DNA from: Algoriphagus boseongensis
GTDB taxonomy: Bacteria; Bacteroidota; Bacteroidia; Cytophagales; Cyclobacteriaceae
Reading direction: 5' to 3'
NCBI RefSeq assembly: GCF_004362805.1
Contig: NZ_SNYF01000006.1
Span: 186,001-250,000, forward strand
DNA: 64,000 nt
Numbering within the stretch: position 1 is the stretch's first letter; every line of letters starts with the position of its first letter. Of this stretch, positions 24,958 through 33,850 are shown one piece after another. Made by a program: the position numbers and the translations under genes. Under the pieces are notes generated by a model. The model had not been told where the DNA came from. It searched no databases and saw only the letters and a list, made by a program, of their open reading frames with translations.

Positions 24958-26751
24958 TTAAAAAGGGTATTTTCCTTCAGCGATCATGTAATCTGCGATT
25001 TGTCTTCTGAGTTCTTTCACGTTGACAAAATCAGGCTTGGTGTATCGCTTTAATCCCATCAAAAGGACTTTTTGCTCATCTCCCTTGGTGAAGGAAACAA
25101 TGGCCTCTTTTGCTGCGGCTTCAATTTTATCGGTTGCTTCGTAGAGATATACTTTAGCCATGGCAATCTGGTGCTTGGCAGCATCTTCTCCTTTTGTCGA
25201 AGCAATTTTCTCAGCTCTTAACATCGCAGACTCAGCGGCATAAATCTCAATCATGACATCTGCCAAATTCATCATGATTTCCTGCTCGTCTTCAATTCTA
25301 TCCTGAAGAGCCATTGCTGCTTTTCCTCCAACCATCAGGAATACCTTCTTGAGTTTTTTGAGGATGTCTTTTTCTACTGCGAAAAGCTCAGAGGCATCGA
25401 TACTTTCAAAAGAAGGTACTGAAGTCAATTCGGAAGCAACAGCCATAGCCGGTTCGAAGAGATTGATTTCGCCCTTCATGGCACGCTTTAGGAGCATACC
25501 TACCATTAGCATACGGTTGATTTCATTGGTCCCTTCATAGATTCTGGAAATACGAGCATCACGATAGGCTTTTTCCATAGGAGCTTCAGCTGAATAGCCC
25601 ATGCCACCATAGATCTGAACCCCTTGATCCACCACATAGTCCAAAACTTCGGAGCCATGAACTTTTGCAATAGCACATTCGATCGCAAACTGCTCTAAGG
25701 CCTTCAATTTGGCTTCGGCATCTGACATTCCTTCAGCAGCCAAGGCATCCATACGGTCTTCAATATCCTGACCTGCACGGTAGCAAAGAGATTCTGAAAC
25801 GTAGGTTTTGGTCGCCATTTCAGCCAACTTGGACTTTATGGCGCCGAATGTATTGATACTTAAGCCAAACTGCTTTCTTTCAGTTGAGTAAGCAATACTT
25901 CGGGAAATAACCGTTCTTACACCCCCAAGGACTCCTGCACCTAATTTTATACGCCCGATATTCAAAATATTCACAGCGATTTTGAATCCGTTTTCACGGT
26001 CAGAAAGCATATTTTCAACAGGAACAGGACACTCGTTGAAGAAAACCTGGCGAGTAGAAGAACCTTTGATACCCATTTTCTTCTCTTCCTCATTCATGGT
26101 GATTCCACCGAATGTTTTTTCAACAATGAATGCGGTCAAGTTTTTATCGTTTTCGATTTTGGCGAATACGATGAAAATGTCAGCAAATCCAGCATTGGAA
26201 ATCCACATCTTCTGTCCGCTGATCAGGTAGTTTTTTCCGTCAGGGGATAATATTGCCTTGGTTTTTCCGCTGTTCGCATCAGATCCTGCATCTGGTTCGG
26301 TCAAACAATAACATGCAGCCCATTCACCTGTCGCCAGTTTAGGAAGGTATTTTTGCTTTTGCTCCTCAGTACCATAATAAAGAATAGGCAAAGTACCGAT
26401 TCCGGTATGCGCTCCATAAGTGGTAGAAAAAGATCCAGCTGCTCCGATGATATCTGCAATCAACATGGAAGTATTGAAGCTCATGCCTAATCCTCCGTAT
26501 TCCTCTGGAACGGCAACACCTAAAAGACCTAATTCCCCAGCCTTTTTAAATATTGCAGGAACAAGTTCAGGATGCTTCATGCTATCTATCTCTTCACTCT
26601 TAGGATAGATCTCTGTTTCGATGAAATCCTGACAGGCCTGAGCCATCATTTTCTGCTCTTCTGTAAATTCTTCAGGGATAAAAACATCCTGTGCTGAAGT
26701 TTCCCTGACGAGGAATTCTCCTCCTTGAATGGATTTTGAAATAGTTGTCAT
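24958..26751 (-). CDS. Acyl-CoA dehydrogenase (FadE/VLCAD-like)
   Basis: This FAD enzyme performs the first oxidation step of fatty-acid beta-oxidation. The 597-aa length matches the long (VLCAD/ACAD9-like) type with a C-terminal extension of about 180 residues. Visible motifs are CYCLTEPDAGSDANS, the STRQVFF region, and YRDARISRIYEGTNEINRM, whose Glu is the expected catalytic base. The frame extends to 26817, but ATG 26751 begins at the conserved region and is preferred. It is the last gene of the operon fadN-cassette-fadA-fadE, an order also known from Bacillus subtilis. Confidence 0.92.
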   Translation of the reverse strand: MTTISKSIQGGEFLVRETSAQDVFIPEEFTEEQKMMAQACQDFIETEIYPKSEEIDSMKHPELVPAIFKKAGELGLLGVAVPEEYGGLGMSFNTSMLIADIIGAAGSFSTTYGAHTGIGTLPILYYGTEEQKQKYLPKLATGEWAACYCLTEPDAGSDANSGKTKAILSPDGKNYLISGQKMWISNAGFADIFIVFAKIENDKNLTAFIVEKTFGGITMNEEEKKMGIKGSSTRQVFFNECPVPVENMLSDRENGFKIAVNILNIGRIKLGAGVLGGVRTVISRSIAYSTERKQFGLSINTFGAIKSKLAEMATKTYVSESLCYRAGQDIEDRMDALAAEGMSDAEAKLKALEQFAIECAIAKVHGSEVLDYVVDQGVQIYGGMGYSAEAPMEKAYRDARISRIYEGTNEINRMLMVGMLLKRAMKGEINLFEPAMAVASELTSVPSFESIDASELFAVEKDILKKLKKVFLMVGGKAAMALQDRIEDEQEIMMNLADVMIEIYAAESAMLRAEKIASTKGEDAAKHQIAMAKVYLYEATDKIEAAAKEAIVSFTKGDEQKVLLMGLKRYTKPDFVNVKELRRQIADYMIAEGKYPF

Positions 26752-26826
26752 ATTTGTTGAGACTTTAGATTTCTTCTTTATTCGATATTCATCATTCGAT
26801 TTTTTAATGGTGAACATCGAAGTTTA

Positions 26827-28002
26827 TCATTTCAATAGCTCGTAAACTCCTGCTACACCCTGGCCTCCTCCGACACAGGCAGTGACCATTCCGTATTTCT
26901 TATTCTGTCTTCTCAATTCATTGAAAAGCTGAACAGAGAGCTTGGCCCCAGTACAACCCAGCGGATGTCCAAGAGCAACTGCACCACCATTCACATTGAC
27001 GATCTCGGGATTCATATCCAAAGATTTGATTACAGCCAAAGCTTGAGCAGCAAATGCCTCATTCAATTCAATCAGATCAATATTATTTAAAGAGAGTCCG
27101 GCTTGCTTGAGGGCCTTTGGAACAGCTTCTTTTGGACCAATACCCATAATACGTGGATCAACTCCAGCGACAGCATAGGACATCATTCGAGCAACTGGAT
27201 CCAATCCTAAAGATTTCATCAATCGCTCAGACATGACCACCACGAAAGCAGCACCATCAGAAGTTTGAGAGGAATTTCCCGCTGTTACCTGACCACCCAT
27301 TTTAAAGGCTGGCTTAAGGCTACCTAATACTTCCATGGTAGTTCCAGCTCTTGGTCCTTCATCTGTATCGACGATAAATTTTCTAGACTTCTTTTTTCCC
27401 TTCTCGTCCAAATAGGTTTCTTCCACTTCTACAGGAACGATTTCGTCCTTGAATTTCCCAGAAGAAATAGCTGCCAATGCTTTTTCGTGAGATTTCACGG
27501 AAAATTCATCTGCTTGCTCTCTGGTGATTTCATAATCCTTGGCCAACTCTTCAGCAGTCAAGCCCATGCTTAGGTAATAAGAAGGCGTCTGAGTAGCTAT
27601 TTTATAGTTAAGCGCAGTCTTATAGCCCATCATTGGGACTAAAGACATTGATTCTGTACCACCTGCTATGATGCAATCAGCCATACCTGCCTTGATTTTT
27701 CCAACTGCCAAGGCAATTGCCTCGACACCAGATCCGCAATAACGATTCATCACAAATCCAGGATTATCTATTCCCAAAGCAAGTAAGGAGATCATTCTAC
27801 CCATTTGCATTCCTTGTTCTGCTTCAGGGACTGCATTTCCAACAATGAGGTCATCGACCATTTTTGCTTCTAAACCGGGTGTATTAGCCACCAAATGTTT
27901 GATCACATCTGCTGCCAAATCATCTGGACGGTAGAATCTGAACCCTCCTTTTTTGGATTTGCCTACCGCTGATCTATATCCGTTGATTATATATGCTTCC
28001 AT
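26827..28002 (-). CDS. fadA: Acetyl-CoA C-acyltransferase (thiolase)
   Basis: This 391-aa thiolase cleaves 3-ketoacyl-CoA to acetyl-CoA and a shortened acyl-CoA. The nucleophile is C89 in NRYCGSG. The His motif is GGAVALGHPLGCTGAK and the second Cys is in ACVGGGQG near the C-terminus. It lies between the inverted-repeat cassette and the acyl-CoA dehydrogenase in the beta-oxidation operon. Length and motifs are standard. Confidence 0.95.
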   Translation of the reverse strand: MEAYIINGYRSAVGKSKKGGFRFYRPDDLAADVIKHLVANTPGLEAKMVDDLIVGNAVPEAEQGMQMGRMISLLALGIDNPGFVMNRYCGSGVEAIALAVGKIKAGMADCIIAGGTESMSLVPMMGYKTALNYKIATQTPSYYLSMGLTAEELAKDYEITREQADEFSVKSHEKALAAISSGKFKDEIVPVEVEETYLDEKGKKKSRKFIVDTDEGPRAGTTMEVLGSLKPAFKMGGQVTAGNSSQTSDGAAFVVVMSERLMKSLGLDPVARMMSYAVAGVDPRIMGIGPKEAVPKALKQAGLSLNNIDLIELNEAFAAQALAVIKSLDMNPEIVNVNGGAVALGHPLGCTGAKLSVQLFNELRRQNKKYGMVTACVGGGQGVAGVYELLK

Positions 28003-28038
28003 TTTCTTTTTAGTTTTTGGTAATTGGGTTATTGAAAA

Positions 28039-28069
28039 AGTATCAAGTATCTGGTATTTAGTATCAAGA
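28039..28069. repeat. Left inverted repeat of the four-helix-bundle cassette
   Basis: Reverse complement of the repeat at 28441-28471, with mismatches at five of 31 positions. It contains the TGA stop of the gene (28064-28066). Confidence 0.7.
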
Positions 28070-28423
28070 CTTTGACTCTAGTGAGGATTTTAATCCCATA
28101 ATCATTCGCTGAACTTCCGAAAGATCAGACTCTAAATCCTTTGCATTTTCTGAATTTAGTATCCCTACTTTCTCTGAAATAATCATTTGAGTTTCCAGTT
28201 CAAAACTTTCTCCAAGACTCACTTCCAAAGAATTAGAAAATGATTTGGAGGAAGTTTTTGCACATCCTTCGGCAATATTTGATGGGATGGATACAGCAGC
28301 TCTTCTCATTTGGGATATGAGTCCAAATTTTTCCTCAGATGGAAAAGATTTTGTGCTTGTATAAATCTTTACTGCTAAATCCACAGATTTTTGCCAAACC
28401 TTTAATTCTTTAAAATTGTGCAT
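28064..28423 (-). CDS. Four-helix-bundle protein (S23/IVP family)
   Basis: This 119-aa protein belongs to the family first seen inside 23S rRNA intervening sequences: FKELKVWQKSVDLAVKIY at the N-terminus, then FGLISQMRRAAVSIPSNIAEGCAK. Family members fold as four-helix bundles and form oligomers; the biochemical role is unknown. There is no rRNA here; the gene sits in a protein-coding operon and is flanked by inverted repeats at 28039-28069 and 28441-28471. Confidence 0.9.
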   Translation of the reverse strand: MHNFKELKVWQKSVDLAVKIYTSTKSFPSEEKFGLISQMRRAAVSIPSNIAEGCAKTSSKSFSNSLEVSLGESFELETQMIISEKVGILNSENAKDLESDLSEVQRMIMGLKSSLESKS

Positions 28424-28440
28424 CGCTTCTCAGGTTTAAA

Positions 28441-28471
28441 TCTTGATACTACGTTCTAGATACTTGCTACT
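28441..28471. repeat. Right inverted repeat of the four-helix-bundle cassette
   Basis: Begins TCTTGATACTA and contains AGATACTTG. It lies 17 bases upstream of the gene start and five bases from the stop of the fadN-like gene. Confidence 0.7.
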
Positions 28472-28475
28472 ATCT

Positions 28476-30881
28476 TTAATTTCTTAGCGGTTTTCCTTTG
28501 AAAAGAATGCTATGAATTCTCTCTAAAGTCTTTTGCTCACCGGTAAGACTTAAAAAAGCTTCCCGTTCCAAATCCAGTAAGTATTGCTCGCTCACTTCTG
28601 TTGGGGAGGACAAATCTCCACCAGACATTACCCAAGCCAGTTTTCTGGCAATTTTGGCGTCATGTTGGGAAATGTAATTACCATACAACATTCCTGTAAT
28701 CCCTGCCTCAAATAATGCGAGAGAGGTTTTACCCAAAACTTTTACATCCTTTTGTTGAACTGGCTGCGTATACCCCAAATCATACAAGGAAAGAACTTTG
28801 GCCTTGGCATCAGCCAATTGACGCTTTCGGTTTAGGGAAATTCCGTCTTTTGCTCTCAGGTAACCCAAGCCTCTCGCTTCCTCCGCTGAGGTAGATACCT
28901 TAGCTGTGGCTATATTCATGAAATATTCCTGAAGCTGGTTTAGCTCCACGTCTCCATTAATTACTGAGTTGGAAAATCTCAAGGTCATTTCCTTGGTACC
29001 CCCACCTGCGGGAATTAATCCTACACCTACTTCCACCAATCCCATGTACAATTCTGCATGCGCTTGGATATGATCAGCATGGAGGGAAAGTTCACATCCA
29101 CCTCCCAAAGCCATATTATGTGGAGCAACTACAACAGGTACTGAAGAATATCTTGCTCGCATCATAGTATTCTGGAATTGAGCGATCATCATATTGATCT
29201 CGTCAAAATCCTGATCTCCGGCAAACATGAAAAGCATGGCCAAATTGGCTCCGGCGGAGAAATTTGCTCCTTCGTTTCCTATTACCAGTCCTTTGTAGGA
29301 TTTTTCAGCTAAGCCGATTGCAGTATTGATTCCTTCAATAACCTCGGCACCCATAGAATTCATTTTGGTATGGAATTCCAGACCGATTACCTCTTCACCC
29401 ATGTCATAAACTGAAGCACCGGCATTACCCCATACTTTTTTACCAGCTGACTTTAGTGTATCCAGAATTACAAATTCTTCGATCCCAGGAATCTCAACAT
29501 ACGTTTTGCTTTGGATATCGTAGTATTTTCTCTTTCCTGCTTCTACTTTATAGAATGACTCATGTCCTGCAGCTAACATTTCATGAACCCATGGTGCTGC
29601 CTTTTCTCCAGCAGCTTCCATTTTCGCTACAGTTTCTTTAACACCGAGAATATCCCATGTCTCAAATGGACCAAGTTCCCATCCAAATCCAGCGCATACC
29701 GCTTGATCAATTCTGTAAAGCTCATCTGAAATCTCTGGAATTCGGTGAGAACAATACTTGAACAAATCATAAAAAGAGGTTCTATAAAACTCACCAGCTC
29801 GGTCATCGAAATTCACCAAGAACTTGATTCTCTTTTTCAGATCATCAATTTCCTTGGATGCTTCTAATGCTTTGAATTTGGGCTTTTCTACATCCTTGTA
29901 TTCGAAGGTTTTGAAATCAAGCTCTTTCAGTTCTTTCGTTCCGTCTTTGTGACGAATCATTTTGAAATAACCTTGACCAGTTTTGTCCCCAAACCACTTA
30001 TTGTTAAAAAGTACCTCTACAATTTTTGGAAGCTTGAATTTGTCCCTGGATTCATCGTGAGGTAATGCTTTGTATAAATTATTGGACACATTCACTGTAG
30101 TGTCCAAACCAACCACATCCATGGTTCGGAAAGTAGCTGACTTAGCTCGGCCGATCACAGGACCGGTTAATTTATCCACTTCTGATACTCCAAAGCCCAT
30201 TTTTTCAATGGCATGCATTCCAGAAATGATTGCGTAAACCCCAATTCTATTGGCAATAAATGCCGGAGTGTCCTTACAGAGTACTGTTTCTTTTCCTAAA
30301 AATCTATCTCCATAATCCATCAAAAATTCGATGATATCTGGATTTGTTTTTGGACCAGGAATAATTTCCAACAGACGTAAATATCTCGGTGGATTAAAAA
30401 AGTGCGTTCCCGCAAAGTTGGCTTGAAAATCCTCACTTCTTCCCTCACACATCAAGTGCATTGGAATTCCAGAAGTATTGGATGTAATCAAGGTACCTGG
30501 CTTTCTATATTTTTCTACTTTTTCAAATAGTTGCTGTTTAATATCCAGTCTCTCCACGACCACTTCAATTACCCAATCGTAATCTTTGATCTTAGCCAAA
30601 TCATCATCAAAATTTCCAGTGGTTATTCTGGACGCAAAGGATTTGTCGTAGATCGCCGATGGGTTTGACTTTAGCGTGTTTTGGAGTGCAGTAGTTACAA
30701 TTCGGTTTCGAACTGCCGGATGTTCTTTGGTCAGACCTTTCTTTTGTTCCTCTTCAGAAAGTTCGAAAGGAACAATATCCAATAAAAGTACCTGTACACC
30801 GATGTTCGCAAAATGGCAGGCGATTCTTGATCCCATGACACCCGAACCTAAAACGGCTACTTTTCTAATGGTTCTGTTCAT
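28476..30881 (-). CDS. fadN: 3-hydroxyacyl-CoA dehydrogenase / enoyl-CoA hydratase (FadN-type)
   Basis: This bifunctional 801-aa beta-oxidation enzyme has an N-terminal NAD-binding domain with VAVLGSGVMGSRIA, the 3HCDH motifs up to about residue 330, and a C-terminal crotonase domain at about 500-690 with GANFSAGANL and the oxyanion segment ALGGGCELSLHAD. This domain order (dehydrogenase first) is that of FadN, opposite to FadB of E. coli. It follows the MarR gene by 41 bp and heads the catabolic part of the operon. Confidence 0.92.
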   Translation of the reverse strand: MNRTIRKVAVLGSGVMGSRIACHFANIGVQVLLLDIVPFELSEEEQKKGLTKEHPAVRNRIVTTALQNTLKSNPSAIYDKSFASRITTGNFDDDLAKIKDYDWVIEVVVERLDIKQQLFEKVEKYRKPGTLITSNTSGIPMHLMCEGRSEDFQANFAGTHFFNPPRYLRLLEIIPGPKTNPDIIEFLMDYGDRFLGKETVLCKDTPAFIANRIGVYAIISGMHAIEKMGFGVSEVDKLTGPVIGRAKSATFRTMDVVGLDTTVNVSNNLYKALPHDESRDKFKLPKIVEVLFNNKWFGDKTGQGYFKMIRHKDGTKELKELDFKTFEYKDVEKPKFKALEASKEIDDLKKRIKFLVNFDDRAGEFYRTSFYDLFKYCSHRIPEISDELYRIDQAVCAGFGWELGPFETWDILGVKETVAKMEAAGEKAAPWVHEMLAAGHESFYKVEAGKRKYYDIQSKTYVEIPGIEEFVILDTLKSAGKKVWGNAGASVYDMGEEVIGLEFHTKMNSMGAEVIEGINTAIGLAEKSYKGLVIGNEGANFSAGANLAMLFMFAGDQDFDEINMMIAQFQNTMMRARYSSVPVVVAPHNMALGGGCELSLHADHIQAHAELYMGLVEVGVGLIPAGGGTKEMTLRFSNSVINGDVELNQLQEYFMNIATAKVSTSAEEARGLGYLRAKDGISLNRKRQLADAKAKVLSLYDLGYTQPVQQKDVKVLGKTSLALFEAGITGMLYGNYISQHDAKIARKLAWVMSGGDLSSPTEVSEQYLLDLEREAFLSLTGEQKTLERIHSILFKGKPLRN

Positions 30882-30922
30882 TTTTTTGGGTTTTTGGTAG
30901 TTAATTCCTTTTCAGGATTAGT

Positions 30923-31384
30923 TTATAATTCAAATATGGGCTTGTTGACTTCATTACCGTTGATCTGGTCTATCACCATTTGGATTTTCTCAAAGACACC
31001 AAAAAAGGTGTTGAGCTCATCATCAGATACCACCTCTCTCACTTGCTGATTAAAATCCATAATGGTATTAATCGATCTTTCCTTTTTGCTTTTCCCTTCT
31101 TCAGTTAGAAAAATCCTAACTGAGCGCTTATCCACAGGATCGGCTTTTTTGAAAATCAAACCTTTCTCCTCCATAGTCTTTAGCATCCTGGTTAGACTTC
31201 TTGTTTCCAAACCGATCAAAGGGGCAATCTTGGTCGCAGGAGTACCCTCCTTGGAATTAATATTGATCAATACAAATCCAATGGCAGTGGTAAATCCTTC
31301 CTCTACTGCCTGCTGATTATACATCCGGGAAATGGCATGCCAGGCACTCTTAATATGGTAGTCTACGGTCTCTTCTCTTTTCAT
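30923..31384 (-). CDS. MarR-family transcriptional regulator
   Basis: This 153-aa winged-helix regulator has ATKIAPLIGLETRSLTRMLKTMEEKGLI as helix-turn-helix and KKADPVDKRSVRIFLTEEG as wing. Being the first gene of the beta-oxidation operon, it probably represses it and is released by a fatty acyl-CoA, as known for other fatty-acid MarR/TetR regulators (inference). Two copies of the palindrome ATGCATGCAT lie 49-90 bp upstream of its start and are the likely operator. Confidence 0.9.
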   Translation of the reverse strand: MKREETVDYHIKSAWHAISRMYNQQAVEEGFTTAIGFVLININSKEGTPATKIAPLIGLETRSLTRMLKTMEEKGLIFKKADPVDKRSVRIFLTEEGKSKKERSINTIMDFNQQVREVVSDDELNTFFGVFEKIQMVIDQINGNEVNKPIFEL

Positions 31385-31431
31385 AGGGCAAAGGCATCCA
31401 AAATTGGAGAGACCTAATTTAGATAAATTTT

Positions 31432-31472
31432 GTATGCATGCATACTATTTTGAAAAAAAGTTATGCATGCAT
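31432..31472. promoter_or_regulatory. Candidate MarR operator (two ATGCATGCAT palindromes)
   Basis: GTATGCATGCATAC (31432-31445), a perfect 14-bp palindrome, and a second ATGCATGCAT (31463-31472) lie 29 bp apart in the promoter region of the marR-fadN-fadA-fadE operon. Size and symmetry fit a MarR dimer site. Confidence 0.65.
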
Positions 31473-31637
31473 CACAAATTATAAGCAAGTAAACTCTAAT
31501 AAAATAGAATTATATACCGATTTTTATCAAAAATTCGATTGATTCAAAATATAAATAAAGTATTGGCTTCAGAACAGAAAATTATTCTGAGAAAAAAATT
31601 AATGTTAAATTTTTTGGAAAGCCGTAAAATGACCCGA

Positions 31638-33386
31638 TTAGGAACTGTAAATGGAGTCGATTTCTGCCTTATACTTTTCGTGGATGATTTTTCTCTTGAG
31701 TTTCATCGTAGGTGTAAGCTCTCCAGTTTCTATAGTCCAAGACTGACCAAGGAGTTTATATCGCTTAACCTGCTCCCACTTAGCGAAATACTTATTGGCA
31801 TTTTCTACTTCTCTGTCATACTTTTCAATGATTTCCGGTTTTGAAATCATCTCAGCATCGCTTGTATATGGAATACCCTTGTGCTTGCAATACTCTTTAA
31901 GTCCATCGAAGCTTGGGACAATCAAGGCTGAAGGATAGTTTCTATTTTCCCCGGTTACTAAAAGCTGATCAATCAAAGGTGACTCCTTGAATTTATTTTC
32001 CATCACCTGTGGAGCCACATATTTCCCTCCGGAGGTTTTGAACATTTCTTTCTTTCGATCGGTAATTCTCAAATAGGGCCCATCTAACTCTCCAATATCA
32101 CCTGTGTGAAACCAACCATCTTTGAGTGCTTCTGCAGTTAATTCTGGCTCTTTGTAATAGCCCTGCATAACATTTGGTCCCTTTACTAAGATCTCTCCGT
32201 CCTCAGCAATTTTTACCTCAATATCCTCAATGAGCTTTCCAACCCATCCAATTCGGATTTCTTCAAAATTACAGATCGAGGCAGAAATCACGGGTGAAGT
32301 TTCAGTCAGGCCATATCCCTCACATACTTTAATTCCAGCAGACCAGAAAACTCTTGCCAACCTCGGCTGAAGTGCTGAAGCTCCAGAATTAATCTGAAGA
32401 ACCTCTCCACCTAACGCCTCTCTCCATTTACTAAATATAAGCTTATTGGCCAATTTCAACTGAAAATCATACCAAGCTCCCATGGATTTCCCTGGATCAT
32501 ATTTTAAGCCCAGATTTAAGGCCCAGAAAAACAAGCCCCGCTTAGCTCCGGAAAGCTCATATCCTTTAGCTACAATCTTGTCGTAGATTTTTTCCAATAG
32601 CCTTGGAACAGTATTGAAGAGATGAGGCTTTACCTCCTTTAGGTTCTCTCCTATGGTTTCCATGCTTTCAGCATAATAAACCGAATAGCCCATAATGATA
32701 TAAGCGAAGGAAGCAGCCCGCTCAAAAATATGGCAAAGTGGTAGGAAGCTCAACACTCTGGAAGTGCCTACAGGCGCGGTAAATATCTTTCCTACTTGCA
32801 TGACATTGGAAAGGACGTTGTGATGGGTTAACATCACGCCTTTAGGCCTTCCTGTGGTCCCACTGGTATAGATAATGGTGAAAAGATCTTCTGGCCTTAC
32901 CTTATCCTTGTGCGCCTCCAAGACCGCCAGATCTCCATTTTCTCCCCGACTTAGAAAATCCTCAAAACGTATTGCTCCTTCGATATCATTAAAAGAAACG
33001 ATATCTAAACTGCCAGCTACCGGCTTAGCTTTTTCAAAAATCGATTCATCGCCCACAAAAATCAATTTTACCTCAGCATGACCGAAAATGTATTCGTAAT
33101 CTGCAGAAGTAATGGTAGGATACATGGGAACTGAGATAGCTCCTATCTGCTGGACAGCTAAATCCAGAAAATTCCACTCCGGGCAATTGGTAGAAATCAA
33201 TGCCACCTTATCTCCGGGTTTGATCCCGTAATCCAATAGAGCTAAGCTGAGTGTATCAACAATTTCTTTTAGTTTCCTGGAGGAGTATGTTACCCAGCTT
33301 CCATTTAATTTTTTTGCGAGAGCTACTTCTTTGTCAAACTTGGCAATCTGATAAGGAATCAAATCAAATAATCGGGTCGGCTGCAT
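31638..33386 (-). CDS. Long-chain fatty acid-CoA ligase (AMP-forming)
   Basis: This 582-aa ANL-superfamily enzyme activates fatty acids to acyl-CoA for the neighbouring beta-oxidation operon. The P-loop is YTSGTTGRPKGVMLTH; further motifs are GYGLTETSP and GWFHTGDIGEL, and ITDRKKEMFKTSGGKYVAPQ covers the C-terminal hinge. It belongs to the ACSBG/long-chain type by the large insertion after the P-loop. It is separated from the MarR gene by about 250 bp and is probably transcribed alone. Confidence 0.92.
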   Translation of the reverse strand: MQPTRLFDLIPYQIAKFDKEVALAKKLNGSWVTYSSRKLKEIVDTLSLALLDYGIKPGDKVALISTNCPEWNFLDLAVQQIGAISVPMYPTITSADYEYIFGHAEVKLIFVGDESIFEKAKPVAGSLDIVSFNDIEGAIRFEDFLSRGENGDLAVLEAHKDKVRPEDLFTIIYTSGTTGRPKGVMLTHHNVLSNVMQVGKIFTAPVGTSRVLSFLPLCHIFERAASFAYIIMGYSVYYAESMETIGENLKEVKPHLFNTVPRLLEKIYDKIVAKGYELSGAKRGLFFWALNLGLKYDPGKSMGAWYDFQLKLANKLIFSKWREALGGEVLQINSGASALQPRLARVFWSAGIKVCEGYGLTETSPVISASICNFEEIRIGWVGKLIEDIEVKIAEDGEILVKGPNVMQGYYKEPELTAEALKDGWFHTGDIGELDGPYLRITDRKKEMFKTSGGKYVAPQVMENKFKESPLIDQLLVTGENRNYPSALIVPSFDGLKEYCKHKGIPYTSDAEMISKPEIIEKYDREVENANKYFAKWEQVKRYKLLGQSWTIETGELTPTMKLKRKIIHEKYKAEIDSIYSS

Positions 33387-33439
33387 AAAGGGTCAAATTG
33401 GGTTTATCTGGACTAATATTACCAAAAGACTACCTTAAT

Positions 33440-33850
33440 GCCAAAAGCTTTCCACACTATCCACACCTTATATATTCTATTAATTTATTTATTAAAAAAA
33501 TCTATTAGGGTTATTAAGGGTGTGGATTTGTGGATAAGAATAAGATCGTTTTTTAATCACATTCTAGTGAAGCTATTTTGTAGTGGGTTAACAGCTTATT
33601 CACTTCTTTTCCACTTTTAAAAAATTATGATTCAGTTACTTACTTGTTTTACTTCTTTTTTGTGGATTGATCTGTGATTATTCTGGTGTATAGCTTTGCT
33701 GTGGATTGTTGATTTTGCTTTTGTGGAAAAAGCTGGACTTGTCCCCAATTGGTTTTTGAAATTTGGGAAAATGATCCACTATTCTTTTTTATACCTTCCT
33801 AGTAGAATTTTATCCACGTAGAATTCTAAAGTTTTCCACACCTATTTTGG
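33440..33850. other. Candidate chromosome replication origin (oriC)
   Basis: No gene is visible in 33387-33850. The stretch is AT-rich (notably 33468-33515) and holds a perfect DnaA box TGTGGATAA (33529-33537, reverse of TTATCCACA). Sites with one mismatch are CTATCCACA (33457-33465), TGTGGAAAA (33722-33730), TTATCCACG (33810-33818) and TTTTCCACA (33832-33840). Several have two mismatches (33448, 33521, 33607, 33661, 33700, 33772). mnmG, a classical origin neighbour, and parS-like sites follow within 5 kb. Most genes to the left are on the minus strand and most genes beyond 40.7 kb on the plus strand. Confidence 0.65.

Larger units (their letters stand above)
28039..28471. mobile_element. Small inverted-repeat cassette carrying a four-helix-bundle gene
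   Basis: A 31-bp terminal sequence at 28441-28471 (beginning TCTTGATACTA and containing AGATACTTG) is repeated in inverted orientation at 28039-28069 with 26 of 31 matches. The unit is about 433 bp, contains one gene (28064-28423), and lies between the fadN-like and fadA genes, which are adjacent in comparable operons. No transposase is present. The gene stop codon falls inside the left repeat, so gene and repeat belong together. Confidence 0.65.

Noticed and set aside
28064..28423. Four-helix-bundle gene as an rRNA intervening sequence
   Set aside because: No 23S rRNA sequence is adjacent; the neighbours are protein-coding beta-oxidation genes.
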